From contig NC_066580.1 of the NCBI RefSeq assembly GCF_024323335.1, positions 86,723,391-86,787,390 on the forward strand: a DNA stretch of 64,000 nucleotides, given 5' to 3'. Positions within the stretch are counted from its first letter, which is position 1. Every line of letters starts with the position of its first letter. The position numbers were made by a program, and so were the translations under genes. Shown in pieces: positions 10,127 to 22,536 of this stretch. Origin of the DNA: Lathyrus oleraceus. Taxonomy: Eukaryota; Streptophyta; Magnoliopsida; Fabales; Fabaceae. The notes under the pieces were generated by a model, which saw only the letters and a program-made list of their open reading frames with translations, was not told the origin of the DNA and ran no database searches.

Positions 10127-13100
10127 TTACAATCCAATGCAATTAGCAGGATTAGCAAACCACAAATCTCTAGTAATATCTATATTCCCCTTAGACAAAA
10201 TAGAAATCCAATCCCACCCAATTGATTTAATAAGCAGTAAAATCTCAACCACATTCCAATTAGAGTGTTCAAAGACCAAACTATTTCTAGCATTCCAAAT
10301 GCTCCAACAAACCAAAGGCCAAATAAAAGCGAAAAAAAATGACTTTACTCTACCATCCAAAGAATTTAATAGAAATAAAAGCACATCTTCTCCGGTAACA
10401 ATAGTATCAATATCCGAGCTTCTCAATAGAACATCAAAATCCAAGCCAAACCACGAGAACACTTCCTTCCATATAAATTTAACTTTACCACACTTAAGAA
10501 AAAGGTGACCAACAAATTCCTCTTCTAAATCACATAAGGGACAAAGAGAAGCTTCCACCCCTAAAATCACACCTCTATGCCAAAGTTCTTTTCTCGTCGG
10601 TAAGGCTCCCAAGATCCATCTCCACCCAAACAACTTGACTTTCCACGGAATAGTAGCTTTCCATAATCTTTTAAGTTCACAAAATCTAAAATCACTACCA
10701 TTAGAAATAGCCAAATTCAATGTATACAAGCGTTTAAATGCATTCCTAACCGAAAAGCCCCCCACATCTCTCCACCAAATTAATTTATCAACCCCATTCG
10801 TACACGGTTTCACATCCTTAAGAATCTCTATTAACTCCTTCCAATCCTCCAATAATTCACCTACTAATAAGGTTGAATCAACACCCACCTTCCAACTCCA
10901 CCCCCCATTCTCCCATAAACCACAATTAATCACAAGAGCATTAGGAAAAGAGCAAACCTCAAATAAACGAGGAAAAAGAAGCTTAAGAGAACTATTTCCC
11001 AACCAACAATGCTTCCAAAAAAGAATAGAATTGCCTCTCCCCAATTTACAAGAAATTGAATCACCAAACCAATCATGCCCACGAAGGGAGTTCCACAAAC
11101 CAACCGAATATCTCTCCACCAAAGGGAATAATTAGAAAGAGTCGACTTCGATACCACATCACCAAGAGATTGCAAACCACTACCATATCTAAATTGGAGT
11201 AATTTAAACCAAATAGCATGCTTATCATTAAGAAAACGCCAACCCCATTTACTCATCAAAGCCAAATTAAACCACTCCACATTCTTAACACCTAAGCCAC
11301 CTTCCTCCGTTCTAAGACAAATTTTATCCCAACTAACCCAACACATTTTTCTACTTCCACCACCATCCCCCCATAAAAAATTCCTTTGGATTTTGATAAT
11401 TTCCTCCAAAACACACTTAGGAGCCTTAAAGAAAGAAAGTAAAAAGATAGGCACATTGTTTAACACCGAATTGAGTAAAGTAACCTTACCTCCAAGAGAA
11501 AGATGTTTCCCTCGCCAACCACTCAATCTCTTCTTCAACTTTGCCATCATCATAGACCAAAAATTCTGCGTCTATGATTACCTCCAATTGGAATACCGAG
11601 AAAAGTAAAAGGTATCTTTTCCAATTTACAAGCTAGAAAAGAAGACGCCGATTCCAAAATAAAATCCTCCACATGCACACCATACAGCTTGCTTTTCTTC
11701 AAATTAATACACAACCCCGACACCAATTCAAAGCCCCTCAATAAGGTCTTAATACACCATAAGTTTTCCTTAGATCCATCACACACTAAAACCGTATCAT
11801 CTGCAAATTGGAGCATCTCAAAATGAATATCCTCCGAAACCGCAAAACCATTGAATAATCCCAACATAACCGCTTTCCTCATCATACCCGCAAGACCTTC
11901 TCCCACCAAAAGAAAAAGAAAAGGAGAGAGAGGATCTCCTTGACGCAACCCTCTAGAAGTTTTGAATTCCAAAGTTGGGCTCCCATTAACTAAAATTGAT
12001 ACCGAGCTAGAAAAAACCGTCCCTTCCATCCACTTCATCCATAACTCACCAAAACCCATTTTTCTAAGCATAAATTTAAGAAAACCCCATGAAACACAAT
12101 CATAGGCTTTCTCAAAATCAACCTTCAACACCATACATTTCCTACGCTTCCTTTTTGCAAAGTCTAATATCTCATTAAGCACCACCACCCCATCAAATAA
12201 TTGTCTCCCTTCAATGAAAGCCGTTTGAAAAGGCGACACAAGTTTACCAATCACCAATCTCAATCTCGCCGCAAGAATTTTTGAAATTAACCGATATAAG
12301 CAACCCACTAAACAAATAGGACGATACTCATCAATGCTTATCGGGCAATCAACTTTAGGAATAAGAGCAAGAAAAGAAGCCGTCGCGGATCGGGGAAGAA
12401 CACCACGCACATAGAACTCTTGAACGAAATTCACCACGTCATCCTTCACAAAATTCCAACATTTTTTCAAAAAACCAAGCGGAAAACCGTCCGGTCCCGG
12501 ACTCTTATCGCAATCACTTAACCACACAATCTCTTTAATTTCATCCACTTGAAATGGAGCTTCCAACAAATCTCTATCTTCCACACTAAGAACATTAAAA
12601 TTAAGCCCATCCAAGGTCGGCCTATTCTCCATCGGTTCCGTAAAGCGGCTTTTAAAATGATTAAATATCTCACTTTTAATATCCTCCACACCTTCCAATC
12701 GCCCTCTTGGAGTAATCAAAGAAGCAATATTATTCCTCCTAAATCTCCCTTTCATAACGGAGTGAAAAATTTGGAATTAGTATCCCCAAGCCGAATCCAA
12801 TTACACCTAGCTTTTTGCCGCAAAAAGTTATCTCTTAAAACATAGTATCCCACACCTCTTTCGAAGCCACCTCTCTATTTCTCCTCACCGAATCAACCAA
12901 ACCATCCTCCGCTAAATCCGCCACCATTAAATCCAACGAATTAAGCTCACCCACCGCTTTATCCACATTCAAATCAAGCATCCCGAAGACTTCTTTATTC
13001 CAACTCTTCAATTTTATTTTCACCGCCAACAATTTTTCTTTCAAAATATAGCTCGCCTTCCCTCCCCTAAAAGTATTCTTCCAAACATTCCTCACCAAAG

Positions 13101-13866
13101 GAGTGAACTCATCATGCTCACACCACCCTTTAAAAAACTTAAAAGGTTTTGGACCCCAATCCACAATCTTGCAATTTAACCAAATAGGACAATGGTCTGA
13201 AATAGACTTATCCCCCACCACAATCCCTCCCACACCCCACAGGTCAAATAATTTCTCAGAAATGAGGAATCTATCCAACCTACTACAAGCACTCCCATCC
13301 AAATTAAACCAGGTAAACTTCTTGTTAATCAACGGAACATCCACAAGATCCATCGAGCGAATAAAATCCTCAAAGTCCTCCGCCTCTTTTAGATTAAAAT
13401 TATTCGAAATACCCTTCCTCTCCACTTTAACCCGAACAGTATTAAAATCACCACCAACACACCACAACCCATCTGGAAATTTTGCTTTAAACTCTACAAG
13501 CCTCCCCCAAAAAGCCTTCTTCTTCTCAATAAAACAAGAGGAATACACATTCACCAAGAAAAGATTGAAACCGGACCACAACACATGGATACCAAGAAAT
13601 CCTTCCCCAACAAAACTAGAAACAAGGATAAAAGACTTTTTCTTCCACAAAGTTAAAATACCTCCCGATCTACCCACTGCCCATTTAGAACTCCAATCCG
13701 CTAAAGAATCACTCCAAACAGAGTCCACCGGAAAATTATCAATTGCATGAATCTTGGTTTCTTGAATAAAACACACATCTGCCTTTGAATCTCCAACTAC
13801 TTTTCTCAAAGAATGCAATTTAGCATTGCATCCACACCCACGGATATTATACGACGCAATAATCAT
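10127..13866 (-). pseudogene. LINE ORF2: endonuclease, reverse transcriptase, zinc finger (frameshifted)
   Basis: Starts at 13866 with an AP-type endonuclease (MIIASYNIRGCG, FIQETK, GGDFNTVR, SRLDRFLIS, SDHCPIW), which nicks target DNA. The reverse transcriptase follows (YRPICLVGCLYRLISKILA, AFIEGRQLFDG, LKVDFEKAYD, SRGLRQGDPLSPFLF, catalytic LQFADDTVLV). Near the 3' end lies a zinc-binding region typical of plant LINEs (CPLCDLEEEFVGHLFLKC). The frame is broken at least four times: two single-base losses between 12840 and 12760, one near 11560 and one near 11110. Apart from these breaks the domains are well preserved, so inactivation looks fairly recent. The usual length is about 1,200-1,300 codons, as here. 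Confidence 0.85.
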
Positions 13867-14198
13867 TTTAAATTATTTGATTTTGCATCCACCAAAGAAA
13901 CCACACATTTATCAGCTAACTCCCTCATTTTAATGGCACTAATTTGTAGGTTGTCCGACCCTCCTCCCGTCAACCCCAAACATTTTGCTCTATTCCAAAT
14001 CATACGCGCCACTCCACTATTAACCTCATCCTCATCTACCTGTTTCACACTATCACTTCCCTCTACAGAATCATAAGAAGAAAGGAACTGACCATCCCCC
14101 TCAATATTACCGCGAGCAGAAATAATTCTATTCAATTTAAAATTAGATAAAGGGAACTCAGAAATAGTCTCTGACCTGTCACTATTGCTGCCTCTGTT

Positions 14199-16325
14199 TC
14201 AACTTCGCAGCCCAGAAAATTCAATATCAAACCTCCTATCCTTCGAATTCCCCAATCTCTGCCCACCAACCAAAAATTTCAAACCCATAACCGTCCCGGA
14301 CAAAGTCGCCTCACTGTCCAGCGCATAACCTCCAGACCGTGCCGGATCCGCACACTGAACTGTTTTCTCAAAGCTCCCCGAAGCCAACCTCCCACCTGCA
14401 CCCACATCAACCGAAAACGCAACAGACTCTCCCTTCTCCAATTCTGCCGTAGCACCCACCGAACCTTCAGCTCCAACCAATAGCCTTTTTCTTCCTTGAG
14501 ACACCCGCACACAGGAGCCAGCAGTCTCCGAAGACGACGAAACAAATTGCTCAGTTTCTAAAACTATCGCTTCCGAATTCTCCTTCCAACAGTTTCCACT
14601 CCTACAACAATTCGCCTTCCCCTTATCCAACGTCATCCCACCAACCTGTGAAACCAGTTGCACAGAATTCACAGCAGAATGCAAAACAGACTCTGTACGT
14701 ACACCATGACAATCACTCCAGTTTGCAGCCGCATCCAAAGGATACCCTCCATCCTGTGGTACAGTCCGTAACTGCCCTCGAGATACACCAGGAAACGCAA
14801 CAGACTCTGCTTGAACTGCAGCAGGTCTGTGTCCAAGAGGTTGTTCAAAATTTTCCCGCAGGATCAAATCGTCTTCCTCAAACACATGATGAGTCTCCAC
14901 CCCCACATCACCTAATTCATCATCCGACGACAACGCCTCATTCGAAGAATTGATTGCACAATTATCAGCAGCTTCACTAAAAACCCTTCCCACCTCTTCC
15001 ACCACAGAAATGTCAAAAAGCAGTCCATTAATCTTTACTTGGAACAGATCATTAACCCACCTTCTTCTTTTAGTTCGAACCAGTAATCTCGCCGAATCCA
15101 ACACCTTCCGCGAAGCTGTATTGCAATCAGACCGAACAAACGAACCAAACAAGCCCGCAAAAACACCAAAGAAATCATCCGTCCAAACATGACACGGAAT
15201 ACCTAAACAGCGAACCCACATCAGACGTTCTTCATCCACATGCCCAGGTTTCCATCTATCAATTGATGTAAACCATTTGCTCCACCAAATATGCCCTTCA
15301 GCAACAAAGGCCTCTACCGCCCCCTCCTCCACATCTTCGAAAATGCACAGATTAGGCCCTAAGGGCTTGACGGAAAAATCAAAATAACCTTCAGCCTGAA
15401 TAATTTCCTGCATCGAAAAAGCCAAACCCGACGTTCGTACCACTCCAACATACGCCTTCAGAATATTCGGATTATCCCTAGCCAAATCAGAATTGAATTC
15501 CAGAGCAACCGCCGCCTCACTAGCAGAATCCTCCCTAGTGCCAGAATGCGAGACTCCCTTAGCAGCATCAAGCAGCTTCACAGCATCGAGTTTCTTCACC
15601 ATCTTATTAACATCAGCCGCCTCAGACCAGCCTGCCTGTCCATCCTCCTTCACCTTACCAGGACTTCCTAACAGCACCTTAGTACCCACATCACAATGCC
15701 TCACCACCTCAGCCATTATCACTCCCTTGTTCCCACCTGTCACCACTTTGGCGAAAGAATCAACAAATCGCGAAGAAGAACCCTTCCGCTCTTCACCTTC
15801 CCCCACACGCGACTTTTCCTCCCAACCAAACCTTCTACCTCGAAACTGATTACGGTTGGGCGCAGTTAACTTCGAGTTCCTGGAAAACCTAGGTAAATTG
15901 ACCTGCAATTTGACATTCTCAACAAAGATGTTATCCAATTTGCACGCCAGCCTTGATGAGTCAACAACATTAAAGAACCTCACGAAACCATAACGTTTCC
16001 CTCGAACATCTTTCTTCATTGGGATAACCACTTCGTCGACCTCGCCGAACCTGGAGAAGACTTCATGAAGATCCTTAGCATTGAATGAATCAGGAATTGA
16101 AGAAAAGAAGAAAGAAGTGATTTCTCCCCTCCTCCCAAAACCCTTCTTCACAATATCCCAGCGTTTGGATTTGAAACCTCCCTTACCACGAATGACCGGA
16201 ATCCACTCTCCCTCTTTCCCAATTTCCTCAGGAGCATCACCGGGATTAGAAATCCCCAAATTTTTCTTGCCCAACCCTAATTTTGGTGTTTCTCTCTCCT
16301 CCCGCTCTCTCTCCATTTTCTCCAT
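14199..16325 (-). CDS. LINE ORF1: RNA-binding protein (RRM + DUF4283)
   Basis: An open frame of 708 residues. Residues about 70-146 form an RNA recognition motif with an RNP2-like SFFFSSIP and an RNP1-like KRYGFVRF. Residues about 270-400 resemble the plant retroelement domain DUF4283 (VALEFNSDLARDNP, GHIWWSKWFTSIDRW, RLMWVRCLGIPCHVW). The rest is low-complexity and charged. In plant L1 elements this protein binds the element RNA and forms the ribonucleoprotein that ORF2 acts on. Unlike ORF2, no stop or frameshift is seen. The first ATG (16325) is also the 5' edge of the element, so there is no leader; a second in-frame ATG follows three codons later. Confidence 0.8.
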   Translation of the reverse strand: MEKMEREREERETPKLGLGKKNLGISNPGDAPEEIGKEGEWIPVIRGKGGFKSKRWDIVKKGFGRRGEITSFFFSSIPDSFNAKDLHEVFSRFGEVDEVVIPMKKDVRGKRYGFVRFFNVVDSSRLACKLDNIFVENVKLQVNLPRFSRNSKLTAPNRNQFRGRRFGWEEKSRVGEGEERKGSSSRFVDSFAKVVTGGNKGVIMAEVVRHCDVGTKVLLGSPGKVKEDGQAGWSEAADVNKMVKKLDAVKLLDAAKGVSHSGTREDSASEAAVALEFNSDLARDNPNILKAYVGVVRTSGLAFSMQEIIQAEGYFDFSVKPLGPNLCIFEDVEEGAVEAFVAEGHIWWSKWFTSIDRWKPGHVDEERLMWVRCLGIPCHVWTDDFFGVFAGLFGSFVRSDCNTASRKVLDSARLLVRTKRRRWVNDLFQVKINGLLFDISVVEEVGRVFSEAADNCAINSSNEALSSDDELGDVGVETHHVFEEDDLILRENFEQPLGHRPAAVQAESVAFPGVSRGQLRTVPQDGGYPLDAAANWSDCHGVRTESVLHSAVNSVQLVSQVGGMTLDKGKANCCRSGNCWKENSEAIVLETEQFVSSSSETAGSCVRVSQGRKRLLVGAEGSVGATAELEKGESVAFSVDVGAGGRLASGSFEKTVQCADPARSGGYALDSEATLSGTVMGLKFLVGGQRLGNSKDRRFDIEFSGLRS

Positions 16326-16326
16326 T

Positions 16327-18143
16327 TAATTTGATGATTCTCTATTTTACTTATTTGTAAGTACATTTTATTTTAAATTATTTTGTTTTAAAATACAGTG
16401 AAGAATGAATTTCATTTTGTTTTATATTTTGTGAACATTAAGAGAGATTTGATATTTGATTAATATATTCAATATTAGAAGTTAAAGTTTTAATAATGAA
16501 AGACTAAATTCGTTGTTATATTTATAATATAAAAAATATAAACACTCAAATATCCTTGAATTTAATTGGATCCTGATACCTTCAAATAATATGATTCAAT
16601 GTCATCTCACTTTATTATTTTATTTTAAAATGAATTAAAATTTTATCATAATTTATATTAAAAATATCAATATTCACCTTAGATTTATGAATATCAAAAA
16701 ATTTATCCGTAAAAAAGTAAAATTATTCTTAATAATTAAGATTAGAAATTAATTTTTAATAAGATAATAAACTATTAAAAATAAGTCAACAAAAAGAAAA
16801 AACTTAATATAAAAATATAAAGTCACTTAATAGATAGAAAAAAAAAGTCATTAAATAGACAAAACACAAAAGTTAATATAAAATATAAAAATATTTTCGT
16901 GTCATTAAATATTAAAATTTTCAATTTAAATATTTTGATGATTCTCTATTTTACTTATTTATAAGTACATTTTGTTTTAAAATACTATTCTTTATAAGAT
17001 ATTTATTTCATTTTGTTCATAAATAAATTTTACTAATAATGAAGGTTATTTTATATTAATTCTTTAAACTTCTATAAAATTTTACCCTATAATTCAACAA
17101 TCGTCCGTCCACCTTACCATATATTTTAGTTGACCATGATGCCTTTATATAAATAGTTAAAAAAATATAAAAAAATGTTTGTTTCTCTCATTTTTTATAT
17201 TAAACAATCTGGTTCATTTTTTTTTATATAATCAGTTGACATAGTTTGGAAATATTTTTATACCAAAAATCTAAAAGTTATCTAATCACAAATATTTTTA
17301 AGCATTAGCAAAGTTATCTGATCCACTTAAATATTTTTGTACTGTCCCAGGTTTTGAACATTTCTCACTATTAGATATGTTGATGTTAAGTCATCTAAGT
17401 CACATTTATCACTATCAAATGTTTTAAGATTGTGTCATAGGGTCCATATTTTTCTTCACTTAATATCTTGATGTTAAATAATCCAACCCACATTTTTCTA
17501 TACCAGACTTTTTAATATTGAGTCATTCGATCCATATGCTTTTTCATTGGATGTTTTGATGTTGAGTTATATGGTCTACTTTTTCCCTCACCGCATGTCT
17601 TAATGTTGAGTAAACCGGCCTGCAATATTTTTCCAAAATTTGTTTAGATTTATGTAATTAGTAAACAATGGTGCATAGAAGAGGACACAACAATAAGATC
17701 ATTGAGTGTTGATGTATCGTAAGAGAAGACTTACAAGGTCAATATGAAATGGATGCACAATAAGATGAACAAGATTCACCTGAGTAGCAATATTAATTTT
17801 CAGTAGGTTTTACGATACATCTCTTATAGTATAATATGAGTATCATGTTGTTTGTTGATTATGACATGGAGAGTTAAATATTTATATATATTTTTTAAAT
17901 AAAATAATCTTTAATTTTAATTATTACTTATATTTTATATTTTTTTAATAAAATAATCTTTAATTTTATTTATTACTTATATTTTATTCATACTTTAAAT
18001 TGTTTTTAGGTGTGAGGTAAAAAGAAGGAGTCAAAGGTTCCAACAAATTAGAGTAAATTGCTAGAATAGTTTCTAATGTATCTCCTACATGTCATTCATG
18101 GTTAGTTGGATGACTATTGTCTTTTTTCACTCTAAATAATCAT
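16327..18143. other. AT-rich continuation of unit B with promoter relics and single 58-bp unit
   Basis: No gene is seen. It holds two CDS-less promoter relics (about 16327-16390, cut at its left by the LINE, and about 16930-16985) and one copy of the 58-bp element (17692-17749) that is tandem in A and C. After the first relic the bases GTGAAGAATGAATTTC echo the CTGAGGAATGATGAA around the peptide start codon. Confidence 0.5.
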
Positions 18144-18363
18144 GTTGAAGAGGGTTGATTCCAGCATTATATCATCATTTATGGATAGGTGGCATCCGGA
18201 GACATGGTCATTTCATACCCCATTAGGTGAAATAAAAATTATTCTGGACGATGTTTCATATATAAATTTTTACTAGTGTTGACTTTTAAAACCCTCGTCG
18301 AGTTTCAATAAAGAAGTTACTGCTCTTGTTATTGAGTTATTTAATATGACTTTAGAGGAATAA
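18144..18363 (+). pseudogene. Plant mobile domain fragment, unit B
   Basis: Same fragment as at 3704-3931, with the FMDRWHPETWSFHTPLGEI motif followed by IILDD. It is shorter by a few codons (a deletion after the LDDVSYI region), so the frame differs at the end. Non-functional. Confidence 0.5.
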
Positions 18364-18830
18364 ACTCCAACAATATAAGTATCAATTTCAACACCCATCC
18401 TCACGTCTAGCGTGAGCCTTCGTTAAATACATATGTTGTAGTCTTTAACCCGACTCTAATACCATGTTAAATATGTTTGGATCTCAATCCTAAAATCTAA
18501 TTCAAAAGATGAGATTGAATTAACTAAGTTATTTGGTGATAGTCATTAATATCGAACAACATTGATGCAAATTATCTGAGAAACAAAGATACGTACCTAA
18601 GTACTTGATAATAAATTATCTGATAAACATCAATGCATATCAAATAACTTGATTGATTGAATGTAATTTGGTGAAGAGAAATTAAGTAATAAATTTTAAA
18701 AAGTAAAATAATTCGATAATATTATGTAAGCGTGCATATTCACATATTTTGAAAAAGTTAAACTGAAGAGTACAATTTTAAATGGTGAATAATCTGACAT
18801 GAAAAAGGATAAAGTATTAATTTTTCAATA
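18364..18830. other. Non-coding AT-rich stretch, unit B
   Basis: Nothing recognised. It ends at the deletion junction near 18830, where about 980 bp present in unit C, including the decayed peptide copy, are absent. Confidence 0.5.
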
Positions 18831-19041
18831 TTGTCGTGCAAGAAGGCATTTTTAACATCCAATTGATGAAGCAACACTGAGTATTGTGCAAATAGTAGTC
18901 GATTTGACTACAGGGATGAAGGTTTTACCATAATCAATGTTTGTTTGTTGGTTCACTCCATTACCTACAAGGCGATCTTTTTATCGCTAAAATGATCTAT
19001 TTGAATTCTTTTTATGCATGAAAATACATAAAATTCGAATG
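18831..19041 (-). pseudogene. Ty1/copia RT fragment, unit B
   Basis: About 210 bp matching 5370-5584 of the copia fragment in unit A and 28505-28634 in unit C (the region coding QLDVKNAFLHDNIDE in unit C). Truncated on both sides. Confidence 0.7.
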
Positions 19042-20749
19042 ATCAATGTGATACTCGAATGGCTCACATAAAACACACACGAAACCCTAATGATCATACA
19101 CTACTGCACTACTTCGATACCTTCCTAGGTTAAGAACGCTTCTATATATAGCAGTGATACGCATGGGCTTCGGTCTTTGATATGAAGCATATCCAGGATC
19201 TCTTCACAATCTTCTGAAGATATGATTCTCACTAAATCAAATGTTTCCTAATATGTCTTGACATTGTTCCTTCGTGTGCAATTCAAGATACGATATTCTC
19301 CGATCACAAGGAAACGTATAATAGAACACAAAACCTAAATCTTCAGAGAATCTGAAGGAAGCACAATTAAAGATACTAAATCTCACAACTAACGCAAGTT
19401 GGATTATGCAGAATGTTGAAGTAACATGTCAGAACATCTTGCAAATACCTATTTTTCCCAAAAGTAGCCAATCACCAAAAGACAAACCTAACACTCCTCA
19501 TCCTCTCAATCTTTGGACATACATCTTCACTCCTTTCATCAAATAACCGAGCTATCATAACACACCAACATTCTTTTTTCCCGACCCAACCTTCAACCAT
19601 CCTAGAGTCGTTTGACCTAACACACTTTCAAAGAATTTACAAGCCACTCACTATAGTATAAGTTCTCCCAAAGCATCTATCTAGTGAATTATGTTCTGAT
19701 CAATCTAATCAAAGACCCCTGCTAGTTTCACCCCTGCAAAATTACTTTGTTGGGCCTCTTTCCTCTGAATCCCAACCCTCTAGTTCTTTAGAACAACTGA
19801 CTTAGAATTAACATGTTGTTGAGTTTAAATATGTCATATCCGATGAACCTCAATATGCAATTGAACCTGAACCTCAGCCTAAACCTCACTTTTTACCTCC
19901 AGTCAGAGAGAGACTGCTACTATGGCAGAAGTTGACACAAAATGGTTTTTTGGGACAAGATATATCCCTCTCACTCACCTTCACCTATTTCTAATCCTAT
20001 CTAAAACACTCCAATCCAAATCCTTTCTCAAATAAAAGATTTTATAAATGGATTTTACTTTAAGGTCAGAAAGCTTGTTCTTAATAGGCATACCATCACA
20101 GATTATGTCGCCTATGATGCAAGATAGGATGCTTTTAGATCCTTTGTTGACTCTGTCATACAAAGCATGAGAAGTTTCTCATCAGAAGTTGTTGCTTCAT
20201 CTAGTTAGAGGTAGATTCATCTTGAGGCAATATTAACTTCTATTTATAATTCTCAAGTTTAGATGGGCAATCAGATTCAAGATATGAGCTCTCAGATTTC
20301 TATTCTTACAAGTCATCAAGAATCAGTGGATGCTCAACTCAGCTTTGTGATTTCTAAGTAAGATGAAATAGGCTCTGGTCTAAATTATATCCTAGAGCTT
20401 ATGAAGAAACCATAGGCTTATGTTTTCGAACATGATTTTTTTTGCATTCTCTAAACTTATTTCTTTTAAAATAATTTTGTTTTTATTTGAATTTATCTGT
20501 TGTGATTTCTATTTTGATATATGAGCTATATTTATTGGGATTTATCATGTCCTCTGGTAAAATTAAAAACATTTACTATTTCCCATAATTTTTCTTTACT
20601 ATGTGCTCAATTGGCTGAATTATTTCTGAAACATCTCTATCGATGGATCATTTCAAAGAAATAAAGAGAATTTAACAAAAAGTATCATTGCAAAAAGGAG
20701 AAAGTGGTTAAAAGTTCATTAAAATGGAATGAGAATGCAATATGGTGTT
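19042..20749. other. Decayed, unassigned sequence between units B and C
   Basis: Less AT-rich than the units. The plus strand from about 19500 to 20420 keeps long stretches of protein-like reading (for instance EPQYAIEPEPQPKPHFLPPV) broken by stops, which suggests an old retroelement coding region. An env-like region of a Sirevirus would fit its place before the LTR-like remnant at 21600-22500, but no diagnostic motif is present. No other gene seen. Confidence 0.3.
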
Positions 20750-21067
20750 CTACAACATATTATCAAAATCATCTGTCATACCTCGAGCCACAAAGGAGGT
20801 TTCCCAATCGACATCTGACTCTTTATCTTCATCAGAGTTAAAGTAGATGATTTTATTGGAAATCTTCTTCTTCTTTAACTTCTTCTTCACGAGCTTCCTT
20901 TTCTTTGAAGTATTTTTGGGCTTGAGTGCCTCGGTAAAGGTGGTTGACCCAGAAGGTTGGATTTCTTCACTTATTTGAGGTTAATGCTTAGTGGTTGTAT
21001 TGGTTTCCTTACCCTCGGTCATCTCTAAAGAGACTTGGTCTCTGGTATCTTCAGAAGGAGTGCTCAT
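20750..21067 (-). pseudogene. Lysine-rich open frame with one stop, unknown
   Basis: A minus-strand frame of 105 codons starts MSTPSEDTRDQVSLEMTEG, has one in-frame TAA at codon 29, then continues to a TAG at 20752-20750. The second part is very basic (KKRKLVKKKLKKKK, a possible nuclear localisation signal) followed by an acidic patch (FNSDEDKESDVDWE). A TATA box in the right orientation (TATAAAA, 21134-21128) lies about 60 nt upstream of the ATG. The composition resembles the N-terminal part of some retroelement or nuclear proteins, but I do not recognise it. The stop and the lack of a downstream extension suggest a relic. Confidence 0.3.
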
Positions 21068-21137
21068 TTTTTTAAACAAGAGAAAGAGTTGGATGTAAAT
21101 ACGGGATTTTGACCTATGAACACATGCTTTTATAGAA

Positions 21138-22536
21138 GATCTTGTGCATCTCATACACTTATTATGGAGGTTTAATCACTTAAATCTTTAATGCGTGATG
21201 CTTGAGGTTTTCTAGATCTTTATTGCAATCATTACTTCTGTTGTTTCCAATTCCTATAAGATGAAAGGAATATGTCTAACCATCTCGAGAAATACATAAA
21301 TAATTTCCACCATTCTTGCCAATTATCTATCCCTTAAAAAATGTATTTTTTTGGGGAACTTGCATCAAACTGTTTTTACTCATTTTTATCAGAATTTAAT
21401 TTTCCCGCACATTTTTATTAGTATATTTTCTCTCTCTCTCTGCTCATCTATTTTAATTTCTTTGCTTCTGATGACTCAGATGTTTGTATCTTTACTTCTG
21501 ATGACAATTCAACTTCTGAACCGTACTCTATCTCCAAAGCAGACCAATCTTGTCTACATCAGATTATTGAAAAAGTCAACTAGAGTTTCTTAGTGCAAGG
21601 CTCAAGGAAAGTTGATGTGACCTCTTAAGTCTTCCCCAATGTCTTGGTAGATACCAAGTATGAGAAAGATGTAGTGGATAAAGTTATTTCACATATGATA
21701 AAGGATTAACTTCCAATGTATCTCTTGTAACTACGTCTCGACAAAAATCTCTTTTGTAAGTTTCCTTCCAACGTCTCTCTTGTAACTACGTTTCAACAAA
21801 GAACTCTTATGTAAGTTGCCTTCCAACGTCTCTTTTACCCGCTTCTAAGAGTTGAAGATTTGAAGGAAGACAACTAACCAACAAACTATCGAACAAGAAC
21901 AACTTGAGCACAATTTTGACCTAAAGTTTTTATTCGTTTACTGCACAAGTTCTTGAGATTTTTTATCTTTGTATATCTTAGAAATCTTAAGTGCTTAAGA
22001 ATCTTTATGTGTGTTTTCTCACTTCTATAATCCTTATTTAACATCAAGTATAATCGGTAACTGTTCTCCTAAACTATTTTTTTAGAGTATAGGAAGTCTC
22101 TTGTTAGTTTGCTTGAGTTGTGGAATTCTCTCTCCTATGTTCTTGAGCAAAAGAAGTCTCCTGCTTTTGTGCTTGTGCAGAAGTCTCCTTGAACAGTTGA
22201 AGTCTCTTGCTAGTTTGCTTGAGAAAAGTGTAATCAGTTTGATTATACTGAAAATCTCTTGTTTAGCAAGGGGACTAGACTACTCTCAATTTAGGAGAGG
22301 AATTAGGATAATTCTGTGTGTTGCTTTATTTCTTGCTTCTAATTATTATTCATTTCACTGCTAACAACTCTGAGATCAGATTCTAAATTTGTTCAAATTC
22401 TGAAATTGCTTTATCATAAGTGAAAAAGAATCCAAATACACAATTCAACCTCCCATTCTTGCACATTTTTCTCACCTTCAAACTTTTCGATTTGATTTGA
22501 TTTAAGAATTTTGATTTAATTACTTTTGTAACATTA
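21138..22536 (+). repeat. Probable Sirevirus-type LTR remnant (mainly 21600-22500)
   Basis: The stretch lacks genes. Between 22180 and 22480 it has features seen in the R-U5 part of legume Sirevirus LTRs: AAGGGGACTAGACTACTCTC, a following GGAATTAGGATAATTCTGTG, CTAACAACTCTGAGATCAGA, and near the end ACACAATTCAACCTCCCATT before a TTTTCTCACCTTC. Earlier (21715-21830) a short segment containing CTTCCAACGTCTC repeats twice. The recognition rests on general memory of the family and no second LTR is in the window. Confidence 0.35.

Larger units (their letters stand above)
10056..16326 (-). mobile_element. LINE (L1-type non-LTR retrotransposon)
   Basis: A minus-strand LINE of about 6.27 kb. Its 3' end is a run of 14 T on the plus strand (10056-10069), the poly(A) tail read in reverse. 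Order in the element: ORF1 (16325-14199), ORF2 endonuclease/RT (13866-10127), tail. The 5' end lies within one or two bases of the ORF1 start codon, so the usual 5' UTR with internal promoter is missing: a slightly 5'-truncated insertion. The empty site can be read in unit C near 24960-24990 (CCAATTTACATATTTTGATG); here the left flank stops at CCAATTT and the right resumes at TTTGATGATTC. A short target deletion or a very short duplication is therefore likely instead of a long one. Confidence 0.85.
8426..19041. repeat. Segmental duplication unit B (split by a LINE)
   Basis: The second copy of the peptide unit: 8426-10055 and 16327-19041 are contiguous in the other units and are separated here by the LINE. 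It starts inside the upstream flank (equal to about 990 of unit A). It lacks about 980 bp between the mobile domain fragment and the copia fragment: the sequence jumps at 18830 from the equivalent of about 27520 to that of about 28502 in unit C. Confidence 0.85.

Noticed and set aside
10056..16326. A long target-site duplication around the LINE
   Set aside because: Comparing the flanks with the empty site near 24960-24990 shows no repeat longer than about 5 bases.
10068..16329. Plus-strand open frames across the LINE
   Set aside because: They are opposite-strand shadows of the LINE ORF1 and ORF2, which carry all the recognisable domains.
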